Positions 1-8,531 of a DNA stretch of 64,000 nt are shown one piece after another. Numbering within the stretch: the stretch's first letter is position 1; the number at the start of each line of letters is the position of its first letter. The DNA comes from Acidithiobacillus thiooxidans ATCC 19377. GTDB lineage: Bacteria; Pseudomonadota; Gammaproteobacteria; Acidithiobacillales; Acidithiobacillaceae. The position numbers and the translations under genes were made by a program. The notes under the pieces are model-generated. The model worked only from the letters and a program-made list of their open reading frames with translations. It did no database searches and was not told where the DNA came from. The stretch is from the NCBI RefSeq assembly GCF_009662475.1, contig NZ_CP045571.1:1486501-1550500 (forward strand). The letters are read 5' to 3'.

Positions 1-33
1 AAAATAAAAAGCCGACCCAGAAAAAGGTCGGCC
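1..33 (-). terminator. Intrinsic terminator, leftward
   Basis: On the minus strand the stem GCCGACC/GGTCGGC (positions 11-17 and 26-32) is followed by a T-rich run at 10-1. It points leftward, so it ends a transcript coming from about 40-170 or from the phosphatase gene further right. Confidence 0.7.
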
Positions 34-165
34 TGCTTGTCCCCGGCGGAGATATAGGAGAACCGTGGCAAACTGCAGGTGTTATTTTCTGGCTATAGCC
101 AGTCTCCAAAGACACCGCCTGCCGGCCTTTGGAGAGCCTAAAAAACGCACGAATCGACACCGATC
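1..165 (-). ncRNA. Candidate structured small RNA
   Basis: This stretch has no credible reading frame but is rich in structure on the minus strand: a CCAAAG/CTTTGG stem near 112-140, the perfect palindrome CTGGCTATAGCCAG near 90-104, and an intrinsic terminator at 1-33. Just upstream (about 145-180) is a sequence resembling the conserved promoter box found elsewhere in the window, with AACCGCC, an A-run and ATCGGT. The 5' end is a guess. It could equally be the long 3' untranslated region of the phosphatase transcript. Confidence 0.35.
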
Positions 166-304
166 TATTTTTGGCGGTTAAATAAACAATCAATTAATCC
201 CGCAAAAGTTTGTGAGCATCAGCTTCCCCAACAAATAACTTTGACCAGATTTGATGCCATATGTTTCTGACGGAGTGGAAATTTTTGTGCGGATTACGTG
301 ACGC

Positions 305-1174
305 CTATTCACTCGAAAAATGGCTGACATATCCTTTAGCGTCCATAAAAACCCCGCAATTTTCCGTGTGATTCCAGAGTGTCAGCCCCATATCATCCCG
401 TTCTTTGGAAACCGCCTGATAAGCCCCACTATCCAGAAAAACATGACTGCGTATTTCCAGCGGGCCTTGGCCGGATACAGGCGGAATGATGGTGTGGCCG
501 ACATAGGTCCGGGAGAGTGATTCTTGATGCCTCGACGGCAAAAGCTGGCTTTTCCGCACACGATTCCTGAAATCCACGATCAAACTTCGACCCCACAAAA
601 CATGATCCTTCCATGTCCCCATATCGTCAAAGCCGACGATAAAATGTTTCAGGTCCCAAATCGCGGATTCTCCCGCATCCAGCAAAGCATCTGTCCAGGA
701 ATCATTCGAAAGTGCATTGGTGAGTTCCGCATGGGCAACATGGAACCGACCTTTTACGCTCCCGACAACCCGCACCAAAGGCACCCGCTCCAATAAAGGC
801 ATATATTGCGCTACCCGGTTAAATCGCTTGACCCATTGCCAACCCTTAATGCAAGTAAAAGCATATGCGTAATCCCGTTGCCGACGGTCTTTAGTTTTTC
901 CGTCAATCCACGCCATCAGCATGGCGTCATGGTTGCCAAGAACCGGATAAAACCAGGGTTCTTCCAGGAGGGCCAGGCATCCTGCTGAATCCGGGCCACG
1001 GTCCACCAGATCGCCGACACTGAACAGGCGGTCATTTCCCGGTTCAAAAGACACCTGTGCCAGTGCGTCATCCAGCATGGCCCGGCAACCATGGAGATCA
1101 CCTACAATAAAATCACGTCCGACAGGATTGGCTGAATGCCGGGATATGGCCGGATTATTTTCAAGAAACCGCAT
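305..1174 (-). CDS. Calcineurin-like metallophosphatase (PrpA/lambda phosphatase type)
   Basis: This 289-residue protein carries the signature blocks of phosphoprotein phosphatases of the PrpA/PrpB/ApaH superfamily. GDLHG (about residue 25), GDLVDRGP (about 53) and GNHD (about 80) supply ligands for the two metal ions of the active site. It is longer than the usual 220 residues, with an insert after the GNHD block, and no signal peptide is visible. The start is supported by GGAGGG directly upstream. It is the last gene of a leftward accessory cluster. The protein target is unknown; it could act on phosphoproteins or on dinucleoside polyphosphates. Confidence 0.8.
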   Translation of the reverse strand: MRFLENNPAISRHSANPVGRDFIVGDLHGCRAMLDDALAQVSFEPGNDRLFSVGDLVDRGPDSAGCLALLEEPWFYPVLGNHDAMLMAWIDGKTKDRRQRDYAYAFTCIKGWQWVKRFNRVAQYMPLLERVPLVRVVGSVKGRFHVAHAELTNALSNDSWTDALLDAGESAIWDLKHFIVGFDDMGTWKDHVLWGRSLIVDFRNRVRKSQLLPSRHQESLSRTYVGHTIIPPVSGQGPLEIRSHVFLDSGAYQAVSKERDDMGLTLWNHTENCGVFMDAKGYVSHFSSE

Positions 1175-1238
1175 CAGCCCTCCATCAGCTATCTGGCCAT
1201 AGTAACAAACAAGGCGACCACCACTTGCAGCACAACGC

Positions 1239-1619
1239 TTAAAGAATATGGCGAATCAGATCATCACCGATTCCAAAACCGATGCCCCGAACAATAGCTT
1301 GGCCAAAACCAGAATGATGGAGGGAATGCGCGAAATTTTGATAATTACCACCCGATGGATTCCCATGCGGATGATCTGTGTCAGGGGAATGGCGTTGGAT
1401 GCCTTCGTGAATCGTTTGCAAGAGAACCAGGATTTGCTGCTGTTCGGCTCGATAGCTCTGGGAAATGCTTTTCAGGTCGTTATACAGTCCAACAAGTTGC
1501 GCATCTCCACTTTGTGCCGCATCGTGCAGCTTGACAGCAAAATCATGCAACTGCTGTGCGAAGGCGGCATTGCAGGATTTCAGACTGTCAAATTCGGTAT
1601 TGATTTGTTCGACATTCAT
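1239..1619 (-). CDS. Hypothetical protein, helical N-terminus
   Basis: I do not recognise the family. The 126-residue product begins with a polar, probably coiled-coil segment (about residues 1-75, rich in Q, L and A), then has a His/Gly/Asn-rich linker and a short Gly-rich tail. A good ribosome site (GGAGCT) precedes the start. It lies on the same strand as the phosphatase and the membrane-protein gene and was probably transcribed with them. Confidence 0.55.
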   Translation of the reverse strand: MNVEQINTEFDSLKSCNAAFAQQLHDFAVKLHDAAQSGDAQLVGLYNDLKSISQSYRAEQQQILVLLQTIHEGIQRHSPDTDHPHGNPSGGNYQNFAHSLHHSGFGQAIVRGIGFGIGDDLIRHIL

Positions 1620-1757
1620 AATAGCTCCTTTTTAAGCAACATCTATTTCTTCAATGGATAGCGTAACACACCCATCAGAACAAGAGGAAAGGGGCAGAGC
1701 ACAGGTATGAAAGAGAATTGGTTATGTCAGCATGACGAAGTAATGTATAACGCCAAA

Positions 1758-2291
1758 CTAAAGCCTTGTTGTCCGATAGTTCTGATAAGCTTTCCATAGA
1801 AATAATAGCGTCAAATTCATAACCACAAATTGTTGCAAGACAATGGCCCAGTTCCCGCAAATTATCGAATAAGTCATAATGAAACTGGAACTTGCCAGCC
1901 AGACCAACCGTATCAGCCAGGGTCGATAAAAGAGTTTCCCTAAACTGGCGAAAATATACGTCCCGACCGGAAGCCATGTCCACCAGATCGCGGTCGGCGC
2001 GTAAATCCAGAACCCCATCCCTCCAAAAACCAGTGCAATACCCATGCGTCTTAGCCGGTGCTCCCGGTTATCCTTTCCGGTAAGGCTTTGTAACAAACTT
2101 TCCAGACTCGCCATCGCCTGAAACACTGCACCTTGATCTTGCCCGAGGAAATATTGTGAAGCGACCATGGACCATCCTGCAGGAATCCCCCAAAGAATGA
2201 GGGCGCTGCGTTTTGTTCGCGTGAACTTAACAACGTCTAAAACCAGCGCCAGCCCGCCAAATGCTTGAGACAGCCAAAATGCTGGAATCAC
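1758..2291 (-). CDS. YgjV-like inner-membrane protein
   Basis: The 177-residue product has about five hydrophobic segments. The N-terminal FWLSQAFGGLALV and overall spacing resemble the YgjV (Imp-YgjV) family of small inner-membrane proteins, whose function is unknown. Translation probably starts at a GTG that overlaps the stop of the upstream gene (GTGA), so the two are translationally coupled. The family call rests on pattern resemblance only. Confidence 0.6.
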   Translation of the reverse strand: MIPAFWLSQAFGGLALVLDVVKFTRTKRSALILWGIPAGWSMVASQYFLGQDQGAVFQAMASLESLLQSLTGKDNREHRLRRMGIALVFGGMGFWIYAPTAIWWTWLPVGTYIFASLGKLFYRPWLIRLVWLASSSFIMTYSIICGNWAIVLQQFVVMNLTLLFLWKAYQNYRTTRL

Positions 2292-2572
2292 GGGGCAGGA
2301 TGCAACGCTTTGGGCTTGGGCGAATCCTGTAAAAATTTCTGGTCATGCTTTTTCACCTGAAAATAACGGGCGATCCAGTAACCACCCTCTGTCCGAACAT
2401 TCCAGGCGGCTATGGCGGCATCCATACTCGCTTCTTTCGGCCATTCGGCTAAACAGGTCTTGCATTGCACTTCCCAGGCGCACAGGTCGATCAGGCAACA
2501 TCGCGGGAATATCAGAAAGGGCATGCCTTCAACCGGCGCGTTATCGTGGACGGCAGTTCTCTTTTCGGCCAT
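2288..2572 (-). CDS. Lar-like zinc-finger protein
   Basis: This 94-residue protein contains a CC-x4-C/VQCKTC cysteine arrangement followed by an AAIAAWNVR block. That combination is typical of phage and mobile-element proteins of the Lar (restriction-alleviation) family, in which a small zinc knuckle is followed by an A-x-x-AWN-x-R helix. Lar itself modulates type I restriction. Here the first CxxC pair is imperfect, so metal binding is uncertain. Its stop overlaps the start of the YgjV-like gene. Confidence 0.5.
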   Translation of the reverse strand: MAEKRTAVHDNAPVEGMPFLIFPRCCLIDLCAWEVQCKTCLAEWPKEASMDAAIAAWNVRTEGGYWIARYFQVKKHDQKFLQDSPKPKALHPAP

Positions 2573-2591
2573 GTTCTAAACGGTTCATCAT

Positions 2592-2939
2592 TCATGCTTC
2601 TCCCTCATATTTTTTGATTAACTGCAAAATCTCGTTGATCATGGCGGCTCCTTTCTGATCCGGCATCGCCATCAGTGTGCTCTGATTTTTCAACAAGGTT
2701 CTCATGAGTTCATTGACAAACTTCTGGAAAATAACGGACTGGCGCGCAGGACTGGCTTCGGCTTTGTCGGCGGCGTCGGCGGCGCGGTTCGCCGCGTCAT
2801 TCACCGGGCCACCAAAAATGGCGTCTTTGGCAATTTCCGCTTCAGTCTTGAGGTTATTGATCAGCTTGTTCAAAAGAATGCTGCCAGCCTTTACGATGGT
2901 ATCCAATTCGTTTTGTTCGTTTTGTTCGTTTTGTTGCAT
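2592..2939 (-). CDS. Hypothetical protein, Ala-rich helical
   Basis: Family unknown. The 115-residue protein opens with a perfect three-residue repeat (NEQ three times) encoded by a 9-bp tandem repeat, followed by Ala-rich amphipathic helices. A strong ribosome site (AAGGAG) precedes the ATG, which lies inside the 3' end of the upstream gene in another frame. Confidence 0.6.
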   Translation of the reverse strand: MQQNEQNEQNELDTIVKAGSILLNKLINNLKTEAEIAKDAIFGGPVNDAANRAADAADKAEASPARQSVIFQKFVNELMRTLLKNQSTLMAMPDQKGAAMINEILQLIKKYEGEA

Positions 2940-3661
2940 GACACACTCCTTTTTTCGGATGAAAGATTGCTGAAACTGGGCCGTTTAACACTGAACCACT
3001 CAGCGACGGTTTCAAAAATGGCGACAGGCGGCATCGCCTTATCGACCCCTGTTCCTTCCAGGCCCGGTGCGATATTCAGGTCCAGGGCCAAGAATGTCTT
3101 GCCCAACTGCACATAATCTATGGCGATCATGGGCGAAAGGTCAAAGAATAGCGTGGTTTCCGGGTTGATGCTTCCGGTGCTGCCCAGGTATTCGATTCGT
3201 GTGTCTCCACAGTTCGAGCGCCAGTCATCCAGGCTATTGGAGCGCAGAAAAAAGGTCCGCAAACCGATTCGCAAGTACCGATAGGAAACAGACCCTATAT
3301 TGGCAGTCGGCAGGAATTCAACAACAAACTGTTTCGGATATTCGGCTAGAGCTTCTGCATAAGACAGCGCCAGCTTGCCTTCTCCGGCATGCGCCTGTCC
3401 ATCAATATGCACCACCACCTGCATCATTTGCCAGAGTTCTTCCGGATAATTGACATACTCAGCCCTTAATACGGGCACCAGGTCGCGCACCAGCCCATGC
3501 CGGGGCGTCAATAATCCGGCAAGCTCAAAGGCAGTAAACATGGCAGAGCGTAACATTCCGCCTGTGCTTTGTCGTTGAAAAACGGCATCGGGCGTTTCAT
3601 ACGACCCGCAAAAAGCGTGGTCGTAGTAATCTCTGAAATCAGATTTTATTTTTATTTTCAT
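2891..3661 (-). CDS. Hypothetical protein with FRDYYDHAF N-terminal block
   Basis: This 256-residue protein is soluble-looking and not recognised by me with certainty. It opens with IKSDFRDYYDHAF, a block I associate loosely with conserved phage/plasmid hypothetical proteins. The C-terminus ends in NKT repeats produced by the same 9-bp tandem repeat that gives NEQ repeats in the next gene, read in a different frame. The two genes overlap by about 49 nt. Confidence 0.55.
   Translation of the reverse strand: MKIKIKSDFRDYYDHAFCGSYETPDAVFQRQSTGGMLRSAMFTAFELAGLLTPRHGLVRDLVPVLRAEYVNYPEELWQMMQVVVHIDGQAHAGEGKLALSYAEALAEYPKQFVVEFLPTANIGSVSYRYLRIGLRTFFLRSNSLDDWRSNCGDTRIEYLGSTGSINPETTLFFDLSPMIAIDYVQLGKTFLALDLNIAPGLEGTGVDKAMPPVAIFETVAEWFSVKRPSFSNLSSEKRSVSCNKTNKTNKTNWIPS
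2909..2935. repeat. Three tandem 9-bp units read in two frames
   Basis: CGTTTTGTT is repeated three times without change. On the minus strand it encodes NKT repeats at the C-terminus of one gene and NEQ repeats at the N-terminus of the next. Because the unit is a multiple of three, copy-number slippage would keep both frames open. Confidence 0.9.
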
Positions 3662-3800
3662 CTTTTAATCCCCGAATCCAAACAAGAAAATTGCAATACA
3701 CCTGTTGCACTTCCAACGCGACCACCCACACCAACAGCAATCCTATTGCAGTAGGAATGACCAGCCAGAGCCAGGCGAGAAACGAAAGGTCAGCGGGCAT
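3639..3800 (-). CDS. Small single-span membrane protein (53 aa)
   Basis: A 53-residue frame starts with MPADLSFLAWLWLVIPTA and holds one long hydrophobic helix (about residues 6-30), then a basic/acidic tail. It overlaps the end of the gene on its right and the start of the gene on its left, the tight packing seen throughout this block. No homologue is recognised, and the absence of a strong ribosome site lowers confidence. Confidence 0.45.
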   Translation of the reverse strand: MPADLSFLAWLWLVIPTAIGLLLVWVVALEVQQVYCNFLVWIRGLKDENKNKI

Positions 3801-4032
3801 TTATTCCTTCCTTGGCAGGAATAACTTTTTGACACTTTTTGCAGGTGATTTTGTTCTTGTAGTCATCCAGTTCGTAGGCTTCTGGTAGCTGTCCATGCGC
3901 TATCACGGGCACTATTAGTCCACACTCGGTTTTTATCCCATCCCCACTTGCCGCATGCCAACGGCTCCACTGTTCGATCAAGCCTTTCATGCCGCCAATC
4001 CGCCAACGCACTACAAAATCCTGTTTTTCCAT
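3790..4032 (-). CDS. Hypothetical protein with CxxC
   Basis: An 80-residue basic protein with a Trp-rich N-terminal half and one C-terminal CKKC pair (about residues 64-67) that may bind zinc together with a Cys near residue 38. GAGAGAG lies just upstream of the ATG. Family not recognised. Confidence 0.5.
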   Translation of the reverse strand: MEKQDFVVRWRIGGMKGLIEQWSRWHAASGDGIKTECGLIVPVIAHGQLPEAYELDDYKNKITCKKCQKVIPAKEGINAR

Positions 4033-4054
4033 CGCTCTCTCTGTCGTAGTCTTT

Positions 4055-4405
4055 TTAACCCGTTCGTCTTCTGCTTTTCAGGTATCTATATTTTGGACAA
4101 TATGGGTACTCATCCACTACATCTTGACCAAAGCTAAAACATCCTCGCGTCGTGGTAAGCCACCCTATGTTCCATCCTCTATCTTTGACGCCATTTTTAA
4201 GATTCGTCAGTGAATTACTGGCTATTATCTCGACTACCCGATCATTTACATAGCGTTTTGCCTGAAATTTGTAATTCCACATGTCTTCGTAGGACACTTC
4301 AACGACGGGCTTGCGTATTCTTGCTGCACGTTTTTCACTACGAGCGAGATAATCCTGATGGTCAGCCAACAATTTTTTGTACTCATCATCCGTGATAACA
4401 GTCAT
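4055..4405 (-). CDS. Hypothetical protein
   Basis: A 116-residue charged protein with no recognised domain. It has a helical, Lys/Arg/Glu-rich N-terminus, a Trp/Tyr-containing middle, and a very basic tail (KSRRRTG). A GAGG ribosome site precedes the start. It lies directly downstream of the interrupted DUF1828 gene and may have been its operon partner. Confidence 0.5.
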   Translation of the reverse strand: MTVITDDEYKKLLADHQDYLARSEKRAARIRKPVVEVSYEDMWNYKFQAKRYVNDRVVEIIASNSLTNLKNGVKDRGWNIGWLTTTRGCFSFGQDVVDEYPYCPKYRYLKSRRRTG

Positions 4406-4676
4406 AGAAACCTCATCAGATATCAGCCTTTGGCCTATACGCGAACTTTTTTCAAAGCCATTATATCAACTCGAAAGCGAACGAGCCGCAAAGAAATCAC
4501 ATTACGGTTCCAGGGACTCTACCAAAAGCCTAATAGCTTCAGAAAGCTGCAAAACCGCAGCACGGATTTGATCCTTGGGGGTATCTAAAAAAATCTGGCC
4601 GTCATTTTCTTCTACGCCCGCCTTTGCCATCATCTGCCGGAATAGCTTCTCACGTTCACCCGCACAAAATGAATCG

Positions 4677-5978
4677 GGTTCCTCGTCATTTCAAGTGGGT
4701 AGCCTGAGATCCAGCTTGCCCAGGATCAGGTAGGCCATGTTGATAAAGTTCTTGTGCGTGCGGTAACCCCGAGCCTTGGCCTTGGCGGATTGAATGAGGC
4801 TGTTGAAACCTTCCAGAATTCCATTGGTGATCTGGCTCTCGAACCATCGGAGCACGCCATCCCAGTGATTCATGATGGTGTAGGCGACCCTGACGATAGG
4901 CGGCAGATCGCTGGTTCTGGCGTTTTCCAACCAGGCTTTCAAGAGGGTAGCCCCCTGGTGGCGATTCTTGATCGTGAAGATGTCCTGAAAGGTCAGGCGG
5001 AACTGGTAGGCCTGCGCCGTCTTGAGGTTCTGGTCTTTGAGCAATTCCTGCAGCTTTTCTTTCTGCTTCATTTTGAGGTTGCAATCGTTCTTGAGCCAAA
5101 GCCAGCGGGTCTTTTTGAGATTTGGCTGGGTGAGGACTTCCCCCTTGCGCACGTCGTCTACGGCCTCGTTGACGAGCTTCATGAGGTGAAAACGATCGAA
5201 AGTGATCTCCGCATTGGGCAGGTGCTCGGCAGCCCCTTTCTGGAAGGCCGGCGAGAGGTCCATGCTCACATCGGTGATCGCTTCCGCGCTACCACCATGG
5301 GCCTGTAGATCTGCGGAGAATTTCTCAAAGGTCTTGGCATCCTTGCCGGGAGTAGCGAACAAGAGTCGCCGGGCATTCAGATCCACGAAGAGCGTGATGT
5401 AGTCATGTCCATGCCGACTGCTGGTTTCATCGACGCCGACGGCATGGACATTGGCCATATCCACCGCAGCACGAGCTTCGGGCACATAATGGTCAATCAC
5501 TCGCCACAGGAGCTTGTCGGTCTCACCGACCATGCGAGCTGCCGTCAATACCGGCATCTCCCGCACCAGGGTCATGATCAGCGCTTCAAAGAGCAGGGTG
5601 AAACGCGAGCCTTCCCGCGCCCAGGGAACAGATATCTGATGCACTCCATGCTCCTGGCACTTCACACGAGGTACACGGGCATGGAGATAGGCTTCATGCT
5701 GGAAGAAATCCATGTGCCGCCAGGTATGGTCACGGGTATCATGTACCGGACACTCCTCACCACAGACGGAGCAAGCAAAGCGACTACCTTTGGGAAAGTT
5801 GATGTGCAGATCCAGGCGTTTCTCCTCCACCGTGAAAGTCACATGATCCACCAACCACGGCGGAACCAATCCTAACGCGAGAGAAAACAGCTCTTCAGGG
5901 ACCATCAGCTAACTCCTATTCAGGGCACGACCGCTCCACAGCATTCTACCCCCTACCCACTCAATCTGACGAAGAGCC
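4677..5978. mobile_element. ISAfe1-like insertion sequence (ISL3 family)
   Basis: The element is about 1.30 kb. Its imperfect 26-bp terminal inverted repeats begin GGTTCCTCGTCA on the left and GGCTCTTCGTCA on the right (read inward), and it is flanked by the 8-bp direct repeat ATGAATCG (4669-4676 and 5979-5986). Eight-bp duplications, GG-starting ends and a single transposase of about 404 residues are features of the ISL3 family and match what is known of ISAfe1 of Acidithiobacillus ferrooxidans. The intact target duplication and intact transposase mean this is a simple insertion and probably still mobile. Confidence 0.9.
4691..5905 (-). CDS. tnpA: ISL3-family transposase
   Basis: This 404-residue protein has the ISL3 layout. 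An N-terminal zinc-binding region has Cys pairs (CSVCGEEC about residue 40). A DDE core contains GVDETSSRHGHDY (first Asp), DLSPAF and TFDRFHLMKLVNEAVD, and a C-terminal NGILEGFNSLIQSAK block carries the catalytic Glu. It cuts and pastes the surrounding element and interrupts a DUF1828 gene. The length equals that of the ISAfe1 transposase, and no frameshift is seen. Confidence 0.95.
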   Translation of the reverse strand: MVPEELFSLALGLVPPWLVDHVTFTVEEKRLDLHINFPKGSRFACSVCGEECPVHDTRDHTWRHMDFFQHEAYLHARVPRVKCQEHGVHQISVPWAREGSRFTLLFEALIMTLVREMPVLTAARMVGETDKLLWRVIDHYVPEARAAVDMANVHAVGVDETSSRHGHDYITLFVDLNARRLLFATPGKDAKTFEKFSADLQAHGGSAEAITDVSMDLSPAFQKGAAEHLPNAEITFDRFHLMKLVNEAVDDVRKGEVLTQPNLKKTRWLWLKNDCNLKMKQKEKLQELLKDQNLKTAQAYQFRLTFQDIFTIKNRHQGATLLKAWLENARTSDLPPIVRVAYTIMNHWDGVLRWFESQITNGILEGFNSLIQSAKAKARGYRTHKNFINMAYLILGKLDLRLPT

Positions 5979-6165
5979 ATGAATCGGGTTCATCCCGCAA
6001 GTGCATCCTCGTTTGGCCAGCGTCCGTCAATCGCACCATACCGCCCGGGCATTTTTCCACGTACAGTAGCAAGGGATCCCCGTCTGCAAAAGAAAATGAG
6101 GATTTAATGAGCATCCGCCCATTATGGGCAAATATCTTTACATCCATGAGAACAGACTCCTTTTT

Positions 6166-7254
6166 TCAAACAGTAGGCCATGTCTGCCATTCCCGACCAT
6201 TTAAAAGGCATCCAGCCGCTTTCTTGCCTACGCGAAAAATAGATCGAGTGCCGAAAAAATCCTGCTCGAAGGAACGGGGATCCTCCACAGAGAAAACCTG
6301 CCCGTTATGGATAATGACTTTTTGCGGGACAATGCAGTGTGTACCATATTCGTCATCTAGCTCATTTTGGTCCTCACCGTCTTTAGCGGGCCGGTTGGAG
6401 CGGTAGAGACGGGCGGCATATTCCGGTGTCATCTGATTCAGCGGAAGCCACTCACCCCATTGCTTGAAGAAAAATGGGACTTTAGCCTGCTCGCATTGTT
6501 CCTGAATGGACGCTACCCAATCGGGGTGCATGGGTCTTACGTTCGATCCAAACCCAGACTCCCCGCCGGCGACGACCCATTTAATGCGCTGGTTAAATGT
6601 GGTTACGGAAGCCTGATAGGGACGCAATGGACCGAACATGCCTACCGGCACTGCCTCGAAATCTATGGGACCAAGAAGTGGTTCTGCACTGACCCATCGC
6701 AATGCAGCGGGAGTCTGCAACAACAGCGGTATCCGCGCATCGGCGGTTTCCTGATCTTCGGCGGATACGCCCAGCCAGACATTTGGAAGCGGCCATTCCG
6801 GTATGCCGGCAATATCAAGACCACGCGCAGCGGCTATTTCACGCATGGCTTGCCCAACCGCATGCTCTCGGTTGTCGTAGCCCGCCGCAAACCATTCCAT
6901 CATGCGCTCCGGTCGCTTGGTCAACACCTGGAAAACATGCTGTTCTGCCATGGCCATGACTGCGAATACCCTGTCGATGAAGTCGTCCGGCACGGCCTCG
7001 TGGAAGAGGTCCGACATGGAGTTCACAAAGATCATCCGGGGCTTTTTCCAGCGCAAGGGCTGGTCCAGACGATCTTCATGACAGGCCACGTCCGTAAAGG
7101 CTCTGCCGTAGTAGCTCACGGCTTTGGGGTTGGCCGAAAGCCGTGCCCACTCCCGTTCCGCGTAGCAGTGCTTGCAGCCTTGTGAAACCTTGGCACAGCC
7201 GGTGACAGGGTTCCAGGTGGCGTTTGTCCAGGCAATGCCGGTTTTGTCAGCCAT
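6166..7254 (-). CDS. Phage Gp37/Gp68 family protein (DUF5131)
   Basis: This 362-residue protein starts with TGIAWTNATWNPVTGCAKVS and continues with GCKHCYAE, the conserved opening of the Gp37/Gp68 (DUF5131) family. Its C-x7-C-x2-C cysteines resemble a radical-SAM-like metal site. The family is common in phages, plasmids and islands, and its function is unproven. Other conserved blocks are FVNSMSDLFHEAVP, VLTKRPERM and GGESGF. A strong AAGGAG precedes the start. It lies between the methyltransferase and the broken DUF1828 gene in a leftward accessory operon. Confidence 0.85.
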   Translation of the reverse strand: MADKTGIAWTNATWNPVTGCAKVSQGCKHCYAEREWARLSANPKAVSYYGRAFTDVACHEDRLDQPLRWKKPRMIFVNSMSDLFHEAVPDDFIDRVFAVMAMAEQHVFQVLTKRPERMMEWFAAGYDNREHAVGQAMREIAAARGLDIAGIPEWPLPNVWLGVSAEDQETADARIPLLLQTPAALRWVSAEPLLGPIDFEAVPVGMFGPLRPYQASVTTFNQRIKWVVAGGESGFGSNVRPMHPDWVASIQEQCEQAKVPFFFKQWGEWLPLNQMTPEYAARLYRSNRPAKDGEDQNELDDEYGTHCIVPQKVIIHNGQVFSVEDPRSFEQDFFGTRSIFRVGKKAAGCLLNGREWQTWPTV

Positions 7255-7301
7255 GCCATTTCTCCTTTTTAAGCATCAGTCTCCATTATACTGCCCAATG
7301 G

Positions 7302-8531
7302 TTAACCGAACGCCGATTGAAATCCCGCAAAATGCGTGAACATTTCAGCAGCCCCGCGTAAATACTCATACATCCATTCGGTCACCAACCACCGCCGCCC
7401 CAATCGTTCCGCCGCCAATCCGGTTTTCACCGTACCGCCGAACGGATCCACCACGAGTTCTCCGGGCTCGGTGAGAAACCGAATAAAGAAATCCGGAATA
7501 CTGGTCGGCTGAATGGCGCCATGCTTCGGCAAGCCTAGTGCTTGGGCCTGCCGCCGATAGGCTTTGGTGTCGCTGCAGGCATGCCCACGTTCCAACACAT
7601 TGCGCGGAATCCGTCCCGCCGTTACCCGTCCGAAACTATCCGGGCGAATGCGATAGGCGCCATTGCCATAAGTGACAGACCGCCCTTCGCCGCCCAACGC
7701 CATGAGCCGTTGATGTTGGGCTGAATGCGCCTCCAGAACCCGGCGATTATCCGCCCGCACATGGTCTGGATCATTGGTGAACCAATACAGCGGTTCATAA
7801 GCCGTGGCGAGCTGCACCCGATTCACGCAGGCCCAATAGGTCGGCGCTGGCGGTTTGCTGTAATTGACCCAGGGAATACGGTCCATCAGCGCAAGGCCTA
7901 ACCGATCGTTCAGGGCCAAGACCAGACGCTCCAGATAGAGTGACCGGCTCGGTTTCTTGGACTCAAAAATATCCCCGCTTAAATTGAGCACGATGCTCCC
8001 GCCAGGGAGGAGGCTGCGGACGATGGGCTCTAACGCTGCACAGATAAAATCCACATATCGCCGTTCATTTGGCCCCCCATAATCACGCGCTTTCCGGAGC
8101 GGATAGGGCGGCGAACTGATGCACAGGGCTATCGGTTCGTCGAAGCGTCTGAAGACATCTTGATGTGCGCCCCAAATGGCGACGCCCAGGTCAGTGTTGA
8201 AGGCCACCAGCGTGACGCCAGTGGCGGCCCTGTGTAAATCCTTTCCGGCTTTTTCAGACAACTGCCAGACACCCCGCGCACCGGGCACATGCTCAAGAAT
8301 TCCCAATTGTTTAAGCGTTTGCTGGTACCAGCGGATTTTGCGCTTGATGGTGGAGCGTGGGACGCCGGCGCGGCCAATAGGGATCCTGGCGTCCAAGGCT
8401 TCTTTTGTCGTGCCCATGCCTTCCGCCACGACCGCGTACAGCGAAGCATTGTCCAGGACGCCTCCCGGAGCTTCCGCGTAGGCATTGGCAATATCAGCAA
8501 ACAGGTTGATTTGTCGAAGGGGTGTGTTCAT
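7302..8531 (-). CDS. Site-specific DNA methyltransferase (N4-C/N6-A type)
   Basis: This 409-residue protein has two regions. Residues 1 to about 120 form a helical, probably winged-helix-like part. About 125-405 is a methylase core with the catalytic SPPYP motif before the AdoMet-binding VVDPFGGTVKTGLAAERLG motif, the beta-class order of N-4/N-6 methylases. No restriction endonuclease gene lies beside it, so it appears to be an orphan enzyme of a mobile region. The target base cannot be read from sequence; SPPY favours N4-cytosine. Its start overlaps the stop of the small upstream membrane gene (ATGA). Confidence 0.88.
   Translation of the reverse strand: MNTPLRQINLFADIANAYAEAPGGVLDNASLYAVVAEGMGTTKEALDARIPIGRAGVPRSTIKRKIRWYQQTLKQLGILEHVPGARGVWQLSEKAGKDLHRAATGVTLVAFNTDLGVAIWGAHQDVFRRFDEPIALCISSPPYPLRKARDYGGPNERRYVDFICAALEPIVRSLLPGGSIVLNLSGDIFESKKPSRSLYLERLVLALNDRLGLALMDRIPWVNYSKPPAPTYWACVNRVQLATAYEPLYWFTNDPDHVRADNRRVLEAHSAQHQRLMALGGEGRSVTYGNGAYRIRPDSFGRVTAGRIPRNVLERGHACSDTKAYRRQAQALGLPKHGAIQPTSIPDFFIRFLTEPGELVVDPFGGTVKTGLAAERLGRRWLVTEWMYEYLRGAAEMFTHFAGFQSAFG

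Larger units (their letters stand above)
4502..6147 (-). pseudogene. DUF1828-domain gene split by an ISL3 insertion
   Basis: The 5' part (5979-6147) encodes an N-terminus with GDPLLLYVEKC and VRLTDAGQTRMHL, the hallmark of the DUF1828 domain found in phage-like and defence-associated proteins. Removing the insertion sequence and one copy of its 8-bp target duplication joins this exactly in frame to a downstream piece (4502-4676). That piece reads DSFCAGEREKLFRQ and continues to a natural stop, restoring a 111-residue protein. The current allele should give only a truncated product ending in IS-derived residues. Flanking genes are intact, so the insertion may be recent. Confidence 0.8.

Noticed and set aside
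1675-1983. 102-residue minus-strand frame
   Set aside because: It lies mostly inside the YgjV-like gene in another frame, with no ribosome site.
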